Below are positions 24,861-36,291 of a stretch of 64,000 bases of DNA, one piece after another. Position numbers and translations under genes: made by a program. Every line of letters starts with the position of its first letter. Position 1 is the stretch's first letter. The notes under the pieces were generated by a model. That model did no database searches. It saw nothing but the letters and a program-made list of their open reading frames with translations, and had not been told where the DNA came from. Location: positions 33,844,501 through 33,908,500 of the forward strand of contig CM038043.1 of NCBI GenBank assembly GCA_021397845.1. The letters run 5' to 3'. Source of the stretch: Areca catechu. Lineage: Eukaryota; Streptophyta; Magnoliopsida; Arecales; Arecaceae.

Positions 24861-25480
24861 CAAGGCGTTCAGACGCCACATAATGATCTTGTAGTGATTT
24901 TTCGCAATAATTGCAAACTATGATGTATATAGAATTCTGGTTGATAATGGAAGTTCTATCGAGGTCTTGCTTTATGATGCTTTTATCAAGATGAACTTAC
25001 CAATTGATAAGCTATGAAGAATTCATATGCCACTAACAGAATTTGGCGGAAATTCTATATGAGTAGAGGGAGAAATTACCTTCCCGTAACCCTCGAAATA
25101 ATGCCGAAGTAAAGAACTTTTCCTCTTACTTTATGGTTGTTCGGATTTCTCTGCGTATAATGCAATCTTGGGGAGGCCTGCTTTGAATAAGTTCCAAGCC
25201 ATCGTGTCGACATATCATTTACTGATGAATTTCCAACCTAAAATGGGATTGGAGAGGTAAAAGAAATCAACAGATGGCTCGTCAATGTTTGACAATTCAA
25301 AATCAATATCAATCAACAACTCAACTCTGAGCAAATAGATCCACATGATCCGACTGAAGGGATAAGCATATCAATAGAAAGAACCATCCATGCTCCTTTG
25401 ATAAAAGATGATCCTACTAAAACTGTTTCAATGGAAGTTTGCTTACTGAAGACCAAAGGAAGGAATTGATTGATTTTTTA
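24861..25480 (+). pseudogene. E3 protease
   Basis: The aspartic protease motif is seen as DNGSSIEVLLYDAFIKMN at about 24940-24998. Tat proteases have DNGSSAD in this place, so the active-site Asp is kept. Downstream lie degraded protease and linker pieces with several stops up to the RT start. Confidence 0.7.
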
Positions 25481-26230
25481 TAAAAAAATGTTGATATATT
25501 TGCATAGACATCTGCCAATATGCTGGGGATCCCTCCTGAAATAATCATGCATGAACTTAAGGTGGATCCACTTAGTCGGCCTATCCGTCAAAACACAAAA
25601 AATTTTGCCCTAGAAAGGCAAAAAATCATCAATGAAGAAGTATCCAAATTACTTAATGCCAGATTTATTAGGAAGGTTCACTATCCTGGTTGGCTTTCCA
25701 ATGTAGTAATGAAGAAAAGCAAATAGAAAGTGGAGGATATGTATAGATTATACTGATCTCAACAAGGCATGTCCTAAAGATAGTTTTCCTATGCCTAAAA
25801 TTGATCAACTCGTTGATGCAACGGCTGGACATAAATTCTTGAGTTTTATAGATGCTTTCCTTAGATATAATCAGATACGAATGAGTCCAGGGGATGAAGG
25901 AAAAACATCCTTTTTTACAGATCGAGGAATATATTGCTACAAAGTAATGCCATTTGGTCTAAAAATGCCAGAGCTACTTATCAGAGGTTGGTAAACAAGA
26001 TCCTTGAAGATCAAATTAGAAAGATTATGGAAGTATATGTAGATGATATGATCGTCAAGAGTAATCAATATGATGATCATATTAAAGATTTGCAAATAGC
26101 CTTTGATATTTTATGGCAAAATCACATGAAGTTAAATCTGACCAAATGTGTTTTTGGTGTAACTTCTAGAAAATTTTTAATCTTCATGGTTACGAAGCGA
26201 GAGATTGAAGCTAATCCAGAAAAGATTCGA
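25481..26230 (+). pseudogene. E3 reverse transcriptase
   Basis: RT pieces in order: DPLSRPIRQNTKNFALERQK (25520 frame); LNARFIRKVHYPGWLSNVV; PKIDQLVDATAGHKFLSFID (25791 frame); YCYKVMPFGLK; and, in a shifted frame, QRLVNKILEDQ with the catalytic box VYVDDMIVKS at about 26033-26062. The YVDD box is intact. Frameshifts near 25725 and 25970 break the protein. Confidence 0.88.
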
Positions 26231-26690
26231 GCCATATTGGATATGAGCATCCAGCAAATAAGAAAGAATTCAATAGTTGACTGGATGAATGCTTCATTAA
26301 ATCAATTTATTTCTCGTTCGATTGAGAGATGTTTGCCTTTCTTTAAAGCCTTACGACAGACTAGGGAGTTTAATTGGTCGGATGATTGTCGGTTGGCATT
26401 TGAGGAACTTAAGAAGTATTTAACAAATCCGATCATATTGTCTAAACCCCAAGAAGGAGAAGATTTATATCTCTATTTAGCTGCATCTGATGAAGTAATT
26501 AGTTCTGTGTTGGTGAGAAAAGAATCTGATGGATCGTATAAGCCCATTTATTACATTAGCAAAGTCCTTCATGATGCTGAAATAAGATACCCAAAATTCA
26601 GAAGATTATTTATACCTTGATAATATCAGCTAAACACCTCAGGCCATATTTTCAATCCCATCGTATTATTGTATTGATCGATCAACCTCT
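26231..26690 (+). pseudogene. E3 RNase H (first, gypsy type)
   Basis: It follows RT in the 25934-26620 frame. FFKALRQTREFNWSDDC lies at about 26338, then LYLAASDEVISSVLVRK and KPIYYISKVLHDAE, the gypsy RNase H wording. In Tat elements this domain often lacks catalytic residues and acts as a connection. A stop at 26618 breaks it. Confidence 0.8.
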
Positions 26691-27320
26691 AAGGACTATT
26701 CTGTAGTGTCCTGATACTTCCAATCGGATGGCAAAATAGATAATCAAATTAAGTGAATATGATATTACCTCAGCCTCGATCTACAATGAAGGCTCAAGTA
26801 CTGGCTGATTTCATAGCTGAATGCACTTGGAGTGACATAATAAGGAACCCTACCATATGATAAAATGGAAAAGATCGATGTACCCTGGATATTATGTAGA
26901 TGGAGCTTCAAATTCTTCTGGTTGTAGGGCTGGATTGATCTTATCTAGTCCAAATGGGGATATCATAGAATATGCACTCCGATTCTCTTTCAAAGTTTCT
27001 AATAATCAAGCAAATATGAAGCTCTTCTGGCTGGTTTAAGAATTGCAAAGGAATTAAGTGTCGGAGGTTAAAGGTACTATATGATTCATAATTTGTCATC
27101 AACCAAGTAAAGGGAGATTTTGAAGTTCGTGACGCCACTTTAGCTTTGTATATGAAGAAAGTTTAAGAGCTTGGAGCTTTATTTGATTCTTGGGACATCA
27201 GTCACGTCCTTAAAACAGATAATTCTTGAGCTAATTCATTGTCTAGATTGGCTACTTCTACACCTGATCTAATGGGTCAGACTTTTATGGAACATCTGGA
27301 GACCCCAAGTATTTTGGTAA
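26691..27320 (+). pseudogene. E3 second RNase H (archaeal-type)
   Basis: A second RNase H fold follows: YVDGASNSSGCRAGLILSS at about 26887-26943, then IIEYALRFSFKVSNNQA. A one-base deletion follows, then the expected YEALLAGLR. Duplicate RNase H is a hallmark of the Tat lineage. The first Asp (VDGAS) is present. The domain end is frameshifted. Confidence 0.82.
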
Positions 27321-28580
27321 GTGAAAGGAAAAGGTTCTTCAAATAGAACCAAAATGGGTTGGACGAATCCGATAATTAAATATCTGACCGAAGGGGTATT
27401 GCCTAAAAATAATGTAGAAGCCAAACAACTCTGAAAGATTGCTTCTCAATATATTATATTAGATGGCTTGTTATATAAAAAATCATTTTTCCCATCCACT
27501 ACTGAATGTTTATCTCCTTCATATGCTGATTATGCTCTCAGAGAAGTGCATGAAGGAATATGTGGTGATCATTAGGGAGGAAGGTCATTGGCTTATAAAA
27601 TTATAAGGCAAGGATATTACTGGCCGACTATACAGAAGGATGCTACAGATTTTATAAGAAGATGTGATTCCTGTCAAAGGTATGCAAATATATAAAGGCA
27701 TCCTGCCAGTCAGCTAACACATTTAACGGCTCCTTGGTCATTTGCTCAATGGGGAATGGATATACTTGGTTTGTTTCCTCCAGCTTTCGGATAACAAAAT
27801 TTTTGATTATTGCCATTGATTATTTTACCAAATGGGTAGCCTTTAGCTTTAATTACTGAAGCAAAAGTTAAAATGTTCGTCAGAAACTCCATCATATATA
27901 GGTTCAGAATTCCTCATGCTATCATTACTGATAATGGAAGGCAGTTTGATAATCAGAAATTTAAGAATTTCTATGCTTAATATAATATTCTTCACAAACT
28001 GACATCCGTTGGACATCTGCAAGCTAATGAAGAAGCTGAGGTAACTAATCAGAAAATCCTTCATGGATTGAAGATCCGATTGAATGAAGCTAAAGGATCT
28101 TAGGCTGATGAACTCAACTCCGTTTTATGGGCTTATCGGACAACTCCCAGATCTACAATGAGAATCTCCGTTCAACCTTGCTTATGGGAGTGAAGCTATG
28201 TTACTTATAGAAATTGTTCTTCGTTCTAGAATAAATGATTGCTTTGAAGAATCAAATAATGCCGATCAAAGGAGAATTGACTTGGATCTACTTGAAAATT
28301 CCATATTACAGGCACAATTAAAAATGGCAGCATATCAACAAAGAGTGGTGCGATATTATAATTCAAGAGTCAAGGCTCGAATCTTTTGGATTGGAGACCT
28401 TGTCCTGCACCAAACATAATATCCCGACCAATTGAATAAGGCAAACTTGCTCCAAATTAGGAAGGCCCTTATCACATCACTAAAGTTGTGTGACCTGGGA
28501 CCTATCAACTTAAAAGTCTGGATGGTTATCCAATGGCTAGACCATGGAATGTAGAGAATCTTCGTAAATACTATCAATAA
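27321..28580 (+). pseudogene. E3 integrase
   Basis: The zinc-binding HHCC part lies at about 27540-27690 (EVHEGICGDH, then CDSCQRY). The catalytic core follows: WGMDILGLFPPA near 27753, ITDNGRQFDN near 27926 and ANEEAEVTNQ near 28023, giving the Asp-Asp-Glu set. Then LWAYRTTPRSTM and, in another frame, the C-terminal part at 28198-28419. A frame with PYHITKV-like and MVIQWLDHGM-type sequence ends near 28580. Several stops. Confidence 0.85.
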
Positions 28581-28670
28581 AGAGATTTTTCTCTTTTGTT
28601 CCTTTCACGTAAAGGAAAAGTATGAAGTTGAAATATTCTATAAAAAAAAAAGAGAGAGAGAGAAAAGAGA

Positions 28671-28960
28671 GGTTGGCTTGATAAGCTGACCATTATCCGA
28701 TAAAGAGTTGGTCTGACCCACCATCTCGTCGGTGATCAGAAAAACTGATCAAATGAAGGTTGGCCTGATAAGCTGACCATAATCTGACAAAGAGTTAGTC
28801 TGACCCACCATCTCGTCGGTGATCAGAAAAAACTGATCAAATGAAGGTTGGCCTAATAAGTTGACCATGATCCGATAAAGGGAGTTGGTCTGGCCCACTA
28901 ACTCATCGGCATATTGATATTGGAAGTAACCGACAGGTTAGAAGGTTGACCTGATAAGTC
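28671..28960 (+). repeat. tandem repeat of about 87 bp downstream of E3 pol
   Basis: Copies start at 28671, 28758, 28846 and 28944, each with GGTTGGCCTGATAAGCTGAC then CAAAGAGTTGGTCTGACC-like and TCGTCGGTGATCAG parts. The last is partial. A 28-bp unit (CAGTTGGCTTAATATGCTGA) is repeated twice at about 29062-29118. This is spacer sequence between pol and the antisense ORF. Confidence 0.85.
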
Positions 28961-29141
28961 GACCATGAAACAGATAATAAGAGCTGGTTTAATTCACCAC
29001 TCTATTGATGTTGTTACCTTCGAGTTTCAGAAATGTTGAAAAGATAGTCTAATGTATTAAACAGTTGGCTTAATATGCTGATTGTGTAAACAGTTGGCTT
29101 AATATGCTGATTGTGTAACATTAGACAGAGAAAAAAGGATT

Positions 29142-31959
29142 TCATTGATGTTCTGTTAAAAAAAAAACAACAACAACGAACATTGATGAATTGAAATTTA
29201 ACTCCAATTCATCTCCAACGGCCATTTCACGAATCCCAAGGCCCTACAATGGCCATAACTCATGAAAAACTATAAAGGGGATTATTTTTGAAGGATTAAA
29301 AAATTGATTGAGATTTATTGCTGATTTTCTTGAGAAATTAAAGAGCTTTCAAGTTATTCCTCTACCTACCTCAAAGAGCACTTAAGTTGGATTCAAAGCT
29401 TCACCAACTCCACACTATCATTGAATCCACTCATTAAAGCAGAGAAGAAGCAGCATTGAAGAGGATTGAAGAGTACTCAAGGCTTGACTTCATCTTGATC
29501 TACATCAGCAACACCAAAACAAACGTGATTTGTTGTAGTTGCTTGATTTCATTGTCTTTATTTTTGTTTGCTCTCTAAGAGCAGCTAGGGGCTGTATCTT
29601 AAGAGAGAGTTAAAGGTTTTAGGTGAACCTTGTAAACCTAAGTTTGGGTTCTTGGTTTTCCCGGTTTAAAACTAAGTGTTTGGGTTTTCTTTGGTGATCC
29701 CATATAAAACCAAAGGGAGTTTGGGTTTCTTTGGTGATCCCGGTAAAACCAAAGTGTATAGGTTTGGATTGTGAGCCTAGTAAAACAATCCAACTGTATT
29801 CCGGTTGGGGGATATAGTAGAAATCCCAAGTGGTCCTTGGGTAGTGGATATAGGAGCCGGTTGCTCGAACACTCTATTTCTTGGTGTTTGTGATTGTGCT
29901 TTCATTGCTTTATTGCTTAAATTTATTTACTTCCGCTTTGCACACTTCACTTCTACACGAAAAGAATTTCAAAGTTCACATACTTGTAAAAGTCTTTTAA
30001 ACCCAATTTACCCCCCTCTTGGGAAGCCACCTGGGCAACAGACTGGTTCTTCAGTTTGGTCTTCAACTGATTCTCGGACCTGATCTTCTTCATCAAAATC
30101 CTCTTCATTAGAATCTTCCTCTAACTTTGAAGTATCTAGATCAGGATAAAATGTTTTCACTTTGTTTAATCAGTCGGCGCGGCCATGGTCGTAGCTCTCG
30201 ACCCCTGCTTCATGAAGCTTGTCCTCGAAAGCTTGTGATTGAACATATTTCTTCACTGCTTTGTTACAGCTTTTTCGACAGCTTGTTCTGCTTCTTTTCT
30301 TGATGTCAAAACCTTTTCTTCAGCTGTTAAGATTTTTTCTTCAGCTCTTTCTAGTTTGACGGTGCTGATCGAAGTTTCTTTTCTTCTTCTTCAGTTTTGA
30401 TTCCATAATGCTTATTTATCGGGCCTCTTTAAGCTCTGCTTCCAGAGCTAATATCTCAGTTGCTTTTTCTTCTAATTCTTTTCCATAATATTTTTCAGTT
30501 CTTTAACAACCTCTTTCTCTGCCTCTACAATATTTACTTCGTTGCACATGGCTTGGCAGAATTGGTCGAAGTTTTTTAAACTTTCATCCATGATGGTAAT
30601 TCCATGAATAAGCTATATATTTCCAACTTAAATTGATCAGATTTGATTTTAGAAAAGATGATCAACTATTTAGTTGTTTGAAGTACAATTTAATTCCATA
30701 CCTTCAACATTGTCGGGTGGAGTGATAGAATTGTATCATCGATCTGTTGGGCAACGAGCCATATTGGGTCATTCAAGCCAGACTCATTGGTATGGATACG
30801 GAAGCCAACTGTGACATTTCCAGCTGGCAGTCTTTCTTCTTCTGGTAATCTTTTTTCTTCTTCCTCCATCATCAGACTTTTCCTTTGTGGTAGAAATTGA
30901 TGATGGACCAGCTTCGAAAGTTTTGATTGATTGTTTTTCTTGTATGGAGATTGAAGGGATGTTGACAAAGGTACTTCATCATCTTCTGATATACTGGCTA
31001 TTAATATCGGAGATGCAGGATCTGTTGAAACCGCTGAAGCTGTTGAAACAGTTGTCTTTATCTTCTTCAGTTTTTAATTCTTCTTTCTTCTTGGTCAGAT
31101 GGGGTGGCTTCTGCTCTTCTTTTCTTCGATAACTTTCAGAGTTTTCGGACATCCACCATGATCGATGTATCTACAATAGCCAAAAAGTCAGATGTTAGAA
31201 TCAATCTTTAGTAAACGATTAAAAATGTAACATCAGCAATAAAGATATCTAAAGTGGACTTAGGGCTGATTTCAGTCGAATATAATCTTCTTTCATTGAA
31301 AATCTCTTTTATCGGGGGAACCTCCATCCCCGTAAGTTTCTCATAATCTTCTTTGTCGACTGTCAGAATCTTTTTACCATCATTGAGAGTTAGTCGGGGT
31401 TCCCTATGGCTAATGATGAAATCCCAAGAGATCCTAGAAATAATAGAAGAAGCAAGGTTTCCAGCCATGAATGGCCAAGGATAATTTTCGACCATGGTGT
31501 GGATTGATTACCCACCACCCATGGTTAGGGAAATCTTGTTTCAGTACAAACAAAGCAGTAAAAAGGAAAGTATTGGGGGTTATATCTGTGTCCTTGCAAA
31601 GGATCAAGAAAGCACAGATTATTCAGATGCTATTGGATGTTAGTTAGGCTAGTAATACAGGATATAGCCTAAAGATTGTAAGAAAGAAGGGATGAAGCGA
31701 ATCTAAGTCTGGCTCTTAAATGTTCTTCGTAAATGGTTAAGCTATCGGGTGGAGGTTGATATATTTGTTCTTCAGAGTTTGGAAGAATAACTATGTAATC
31801 ATCAGGGATGTTATAATATTTTTTCAGTGCTAAGATGCGGTGTTCTGTCAGGGATGATTTAATGGCATCTATCCTTACTGATTCCGCTAGTTTTTTCCTC
31901 TTCTAAGAAGTGGACTCTTCGAGATTATCAATACGACTAACTTCTAAGATTCTAGCCAT
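29142..31959 (-). pseudogene. E3 antisense ORF with plant gypsy-type (PF04195-like) domain, interrupted by E9
   Basis: Minus-strand gene within E3, starting MARILEVSRIDNLEEST at ATG 31959. The conserved segment LKKYYNIPDDYIVILP, then QIYQPPPDSLTIYEEHLRA (about 31720-31840), is the N-terminal wording of the 'putative gypsy type transposon' family. FLILCKDTDITPN- and GWWVINPH-like pieces follow in shifted frames. The C-terminal half is charged and probably coiled-coil (Glu/Lys-rich, 30100-30560), ending in an acidic tail (EEDSNEEDFDEEDQ). E9 is inserted three codons before the TGA at 29142-29144. The function of these antisense ORFs is unknown. The copy has a TAG after codon 18 and several frameshifts. 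Confidence 0.78.
29155..30045 (+). repeat. E9: copia-type LTR (solo or clipped) in the antisense ORF
   Basis: The sequence ends CCCCCCTCTTGGGAAGCCACC then TGGGCAACAGACTG, and carries a GGTGATCCCGGTAAAACCAA repeat family. It is organised like the E8 LTR, which ends CACCCCCCCTCTTGGGTTGC then CAACA. GTTCT occurs on both sides (29150-29154 and 30046-30050), and removing 29155-30050 restores the antisense reading frame. The left edge lacks a clean TG and the right edge has five extra bases after CAACA, so it may be clipped. No internal element is attached. Confidence 0.65.
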
Positions 31960-32439
31960 AGAGAAAAGAAGGAGCAGATGAAGATTAACTTAAATAGAAG
32001 ATAAAGAAGAGAAAGAGGCCGACCTGGAAGGGTTCTTTTGCTCCTAAGGTGAAGAAACTGAAATGGTGGAAAACCTATTTTCCTAGAGAAGATGGTGTTT
32101 ATATACTGTCATTCGATGGTTTAGATTTTTTCTCGAATAATGGGATTAAGTCAGATCATGCCACCTGTCTGTATTATCTAGCAAAAAGATATAGTTTTTC
32201 GTAGAGTTGAAATGACTATTCGTAATCCGACGGCAACATGCTGTTGATGGGATGTTCACATTTATTCTATGATGGAGATCTTTTAGCCTTTTATGAATTT
32301 CAAAAATTGCAATGATGGTGGCAGGATATGGCTGTTAGTTTTTGTAACCGCCTCCCTATCAGAGATTGACACATCATTGAAGCATGCTGTCCAAGAATAA
32401 AAGTTTCTGACAGATTCTGACATACAATTAATAAATTCA
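31960..32439. other. E3 spacer between antisense ORF and 3' LTR
   Basis: No reading frame. In the minus orientation this would hold the promoter of the antisense ORF. A TATA-like TATAAACACC (minus strand, about 32094-32103) is the only candidate seen. Confidence 0.4.
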
Positions 32440-32452
32440 AAAACTGGGGGGA
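32440..32452 (+). promoter_or_regulatory. E3 polypurine tract
   Basis: AAAACTGGGGGGA lies immediately before CTAGTATTGGGATACG, the 3' LTR start. Confidence 0.7.
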
Positions 32453-32456
32453 CTAG

Positions 32457-33012
32457 TATTGGGATACGACATATTTGGTCTACTTATATTGTTCTGGTGG
32501 GGGTTGAATTTGGTTGATCAATGTCCAAGGGGTATAAAGCTGATCAACGCCCAAGAGGCGTAAAGATGATCAATGCCCAAGAGGTATAAGGCATAAAGAT
32601 GATCAATGCCCAAGAGGTATAAGGCCGATCAACGCCCAAGAGGCATAAAGTCGATCAATGCCCAAGAGGCATAAAGATGATCAATGCCCAAGAGGTATAA
32701 GGCCGATCAACGCCCAAGAGGCATAAGGCCGATCAATGCCCAAGAAGAGTAAAGGCGATCAACGCCCAAGAGGCATAAGGCCGATCAACGCCCAAGAAGC
32801 GTAAAGGCGATTAACGCCCAAGAGGCATAAAGGCGATCAATGCCCAAGAGGCATAAGGCCGATCAACACCTAAGAGGCATAAGGCCGATCAACGTCCAAG
32901 AGGCATAAGGCCGATCAATGTCCAAGAAGCATAAAGGCAATCAACACCCAAGAGGCATAAGGCTGATCAACGTCCAAAAGACATAAAGCCGGTCAACGTC
33001 CAAGAGGCATAA
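32457..33012 (+). repeat. E3 3' LTR, piece 1 (minisatellite)
   Basis: It matches 11579 onward. About 19 units of the 26-bp array run to the E5 insertion, whose TSD is CATAA at 33008-33012 against CGTAA at 39895-39899. Confidence 0.88.
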
Positions 33013-34235
33013 TGATGGGGGATGAATTTGATAAAATGGGTGTGTGGGGATGTGATCTACTTACCTAGCAACAACATATCAACATTAGAGCTCCAGATAT
33101 GGTTGAATTCATGGGTGGAAGGATGAAGAATTTCGAGATAGAGACTGGGTAAGCAGAAAATCTGACACCCTTGTGTAAGCTTCCTTTCAAAAAATTAAAA
33201 GAAAGGATCTAAGGGCATAGAAACCCTCAAACTAGGCTGAGCAATCTTTAAGAACCTCAGATCTAAGGATCAAGAGGGTCTTTTCTCAACAATGAGGAGA
33301 AATCAAAGCTCAAGTGGAAGGGAAGCACTCACCACTCAAAATTGAAGGCTAGAGACAAGATCTACACTCCCTTCTTGGATTCACCATTGGAGCTTTGATC
33401 CATGGCTTGGAACCTTCATCTTAATCTTCAAATCACCAAGAAGAACCTGCAAAGAGTCAAGGTAAGGTCGAAATTGAAAGAAATTAATGGGAAAAGGAAG
33501 GAATCGATAAGAGAAGTGAAGAGAGTTGCTGGAATTTTTGGATAGCACTTCCTCCTTTTCTTGGACTATTTGGATCTTGTGTAGAAGAATTTAGAAATGG
33601 AACTATGACACTCCAAAACTCAAAGCACTCACTCCAATTTAAGATCAAACTCAACACTCCAAAGAAAACACTCAAAATTCTAGGAAGAACTTAAGAGAAC
33701 TAGGCAAGATGGAAGAGAACTCAAACAAGAAAACTTTCATTCATTCAAATCAATCAATCAATGCTTATAAGAGGGGGGCCTTGGTCCCTATTTATAGGCC
33801 AAGGGCAGCTCCTTTGGACAGCAAGAAAGAGGATTAGGGAACCAACTAATTTAAGTTTAGTTAGTAGCTAATTATAAGATTAGTTCTTATCAACTAATTC
33901 TTAGCAACTAATCCTAACAAGAAATTCTAGAAACTTCATGTGGCATCATTTCATTGCAACACTTGGCTTCATCTCATCCTTCCACATGTTCTTTAAGGTT
34001 TGGTCTTCAATTAGGCTTCAAGGTAGAGGATTTCTTCATAGCTTGGTCGGCCCATGGGCTTGAAGAAGGAGTCTTCACTTGATTTTGTCATTAAACAATT
34101 CAATCTTGCTTCTTAAAATTAGGGGTCTTCAAGAGATGCTTCATAATTTTATGGAACCTGAAAAAGAAAAAGGAATGGGGCTACAACCAAAGATTATTAG
34201 TTTGTAATTTCTTCCTCTTGCCAATGTCCTCATTA
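33013..34235 (-). repeat. E5 3' LTR (left)
   Basis: It pairs with 38683-39894. Minus-strand TATA box TATAAATA lies at 33789-33796. The polypurine tract CCGGGGAGAAT (minus) abuts its edge at 34236-34247. The start of chromodomain-region ORFs overlaps the LTR edge (ends near 34181), as is common in these elements. Confidence 0.92.
33789..33796 (-). promoter_or_regulatory. TATA box of E5 LTR
   Basis: TATAAATA on the minus strand, also present at 39456-39463 in the 5' LTR, preceded by a G/C-rich flank. Confidence 0.6.
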
Positions 34236-35274
34236 ATTCTCCCCGGATGAAAAGAACTCGGCCCTGATGAGTATGGATCATTTTGGCTTTGGTAGTATTC
34301 AAGTATATCTGGATTGATCCTTTGTAGTTCTTCTTGAGTGATCCATGAATCTTCAGAATTAGGTTTGACTTGCCAATGGACCAAGTATCGTAGGTAATCT
34401 TTATTCCGGGTAGTGACAATCTTGTCATCTATGACCCTTTCAGTTTTTTCTCCCCGCTTTGGTAGTGTGGCTGGTGGATACTCTGGGGTTGGTTCACTCT
34501 CAAGGGATGGATTTGGTTCTAGAAACTCACTGGAAATCATTGTGGCTTCTTGTAACCTACCAGATCTGAGATATTCAAAGTAGAGCTAATACCAAAGTTA
34601 GAAGGTAGGTCTAGCACATAAGCATTAGGTCCTATTCTTTTTATTATTTTAAAAGGACCTGCACCACGGGCGTGGAGTTTATTCATAGTTCCCGATGAAA
34701 AGTGTTCAGGTTTTAGCCTGATCATCCCAAAGTCCTCTACTTGAAATTCTTTGACCCTTCTATGAAGATCAGCCATATGCTTGTAGCTCTCATTGCTTAT
34801 CTGAATTTGCTTGCTAACTTCTTTGTGTAGATCCTTAACATGTTGTGCCTATGACTCAGCAGAATCGGATGTTCGTGCATGCATGGGTAATGGAATGAGG
34901 TCGATTGGCTTTCGTGATTTATACCATGAAGAATCTCAAAAGGACTTTTTCTAGTGGACCTGTTAACTGAGCTATTATAAGTAAACTCAAATGGGCTTTA
35001 TTAACTAATGACTGAACTTTATTATTGGCTATGAAACAAAGTTCCTAATTTCTAATGGTGGGTGAAAGAATTCAGTTTATCTCCAGATTTGTGTCAAAGG
35101 GCTTTCTAAAATTGCTGATGACTTCGATAACCCTATTTGACATAGCAGGGTTTGGTGGTTCTATAATATACCCACTTCTTCTAGAAATGGTTTGGCTACT
35201 TTAAAAATATCAAAAATTCATGAACAGGGTAAAAAGTGTGCCTTCTTGGAATGTTGGGTTGGGTTCATCCTATA
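34181..35274 (-). pseudogene. E5 integrase remnant, integrase C-terminus and chromodomain
   Basis: At about 35160-35270 a piece of integrase core (KKAHFLPCS, FKVAKPFLEEVG) remains. At 34537-34776 lies the GPF-type C-terminal module (ARGAGPFKIIKRIGPNAYVL, then SSTLNISDL). At 34181-34540 lies a chromodomain (DDKIVTTRNKDYLRYLVHWQ, then SWITQEELQRINPDILEYYQ), which is nearly intact. The RT and RNase H that should precede the integrase are absent: only about 30 bases separate protease-linker sequence from the integrase piece. Confidence 0.88.
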
Positions 35275-36291
35275 TCATGGGACTGAATTGATAGCATGCT
35301 GGTGGTCCCGAGATGAAAAGTAATCAAACAAAGTTTTAGAAAGTTTGTCTTGAATTTCCTCTAAGATTTTCATGACTTCTTGGGTTCGTTCCTTAAGGTT
35401 TTGCTTCTGGACTTCCTTACAGGTCATCATCCCAATTGATGGTTCCTTAATGATTTCTTGTCTTGGACCCTTATCATTGATTAACATTAATTCTAGGTCC
35501 TCTTCTTTTATCTCCTCAGGTTGTTCTTCATGATGTTGTTTCTGGGTTTCCCTGAGGGTCAAAATCCACATGGGTGATCCTTCCTTGATTTGTTTCTCTA
35601 CATCCTTGGCATTAATTAAATTTAACCTTTGCTTCTTCTCTTTCAAGTCACTAAACCCTCTTTTGATATTGTCCTTGGGTGGGGTCGAGTTAATGACAAG
35701 CTTCTTTCCTAGATGGGTGAAGCACAAGAATTGGATTGACTATATAAAGTTACATCATGGTCATATAACCATGGTCTACCCAAAATGATACTACCTACCC
35801 CCATGGGAAGAATATCACACCAGACTTGTTCCTGATAGGACTGGATTTGAATGGGAACTTGGCATCTTGACTTGATGGGGATTGAAGCAGAATCTATCCA
35901 AGAGACTTTAATCTATCCAAGAGACTTTAGATGGATTAGGATGTGGAATAGGGGTCAAGCCTAAGTCTCTAAGGGCTTTGGTTGAAATTGAATTTATACA
36001 ACTCCTATTGTCTATAATGATTTTATAAACTTTCTCCCCTATCTTGACAAATGTTTTGAGTATGTTAGTCCTTCTCCAATCCTCCTTCTCCTTAATTTGG
36101 GTCAACATTCTAACAACACCTGATGTACTATCATAATCTCCTCCTTCTTCTTCTTCATCATACTCATTGATCAGATTGGATTCAGCCTCATATACTTCTT
36201 CTTCAAACTCTTCAGTGGGATCAGTCTTTTCATCAACTAGCCCTCCTATATATAAAGATCGGGTAGGGCATTGGCTAGCAAGGTGCCCCAT
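35275..36291 (-). pseudogene. E5 zinc knuckle, protease and linker
   Basis: A knuckle reads YFKCHKMGHLASQCP at about 36250-36310, where the first Cys of CX2CX4HX4C is Tyr. The protease site (about 35970-36010) reads IIIDNRSCINSISTKAL, so DSG is DNR here, and the active site is probably dead. A linker (35275-35727) with repeated LTLRETQKQ and MTCKEVQKQ motifs follows, with the deletion junction beyond it. Confidence 0.82.
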
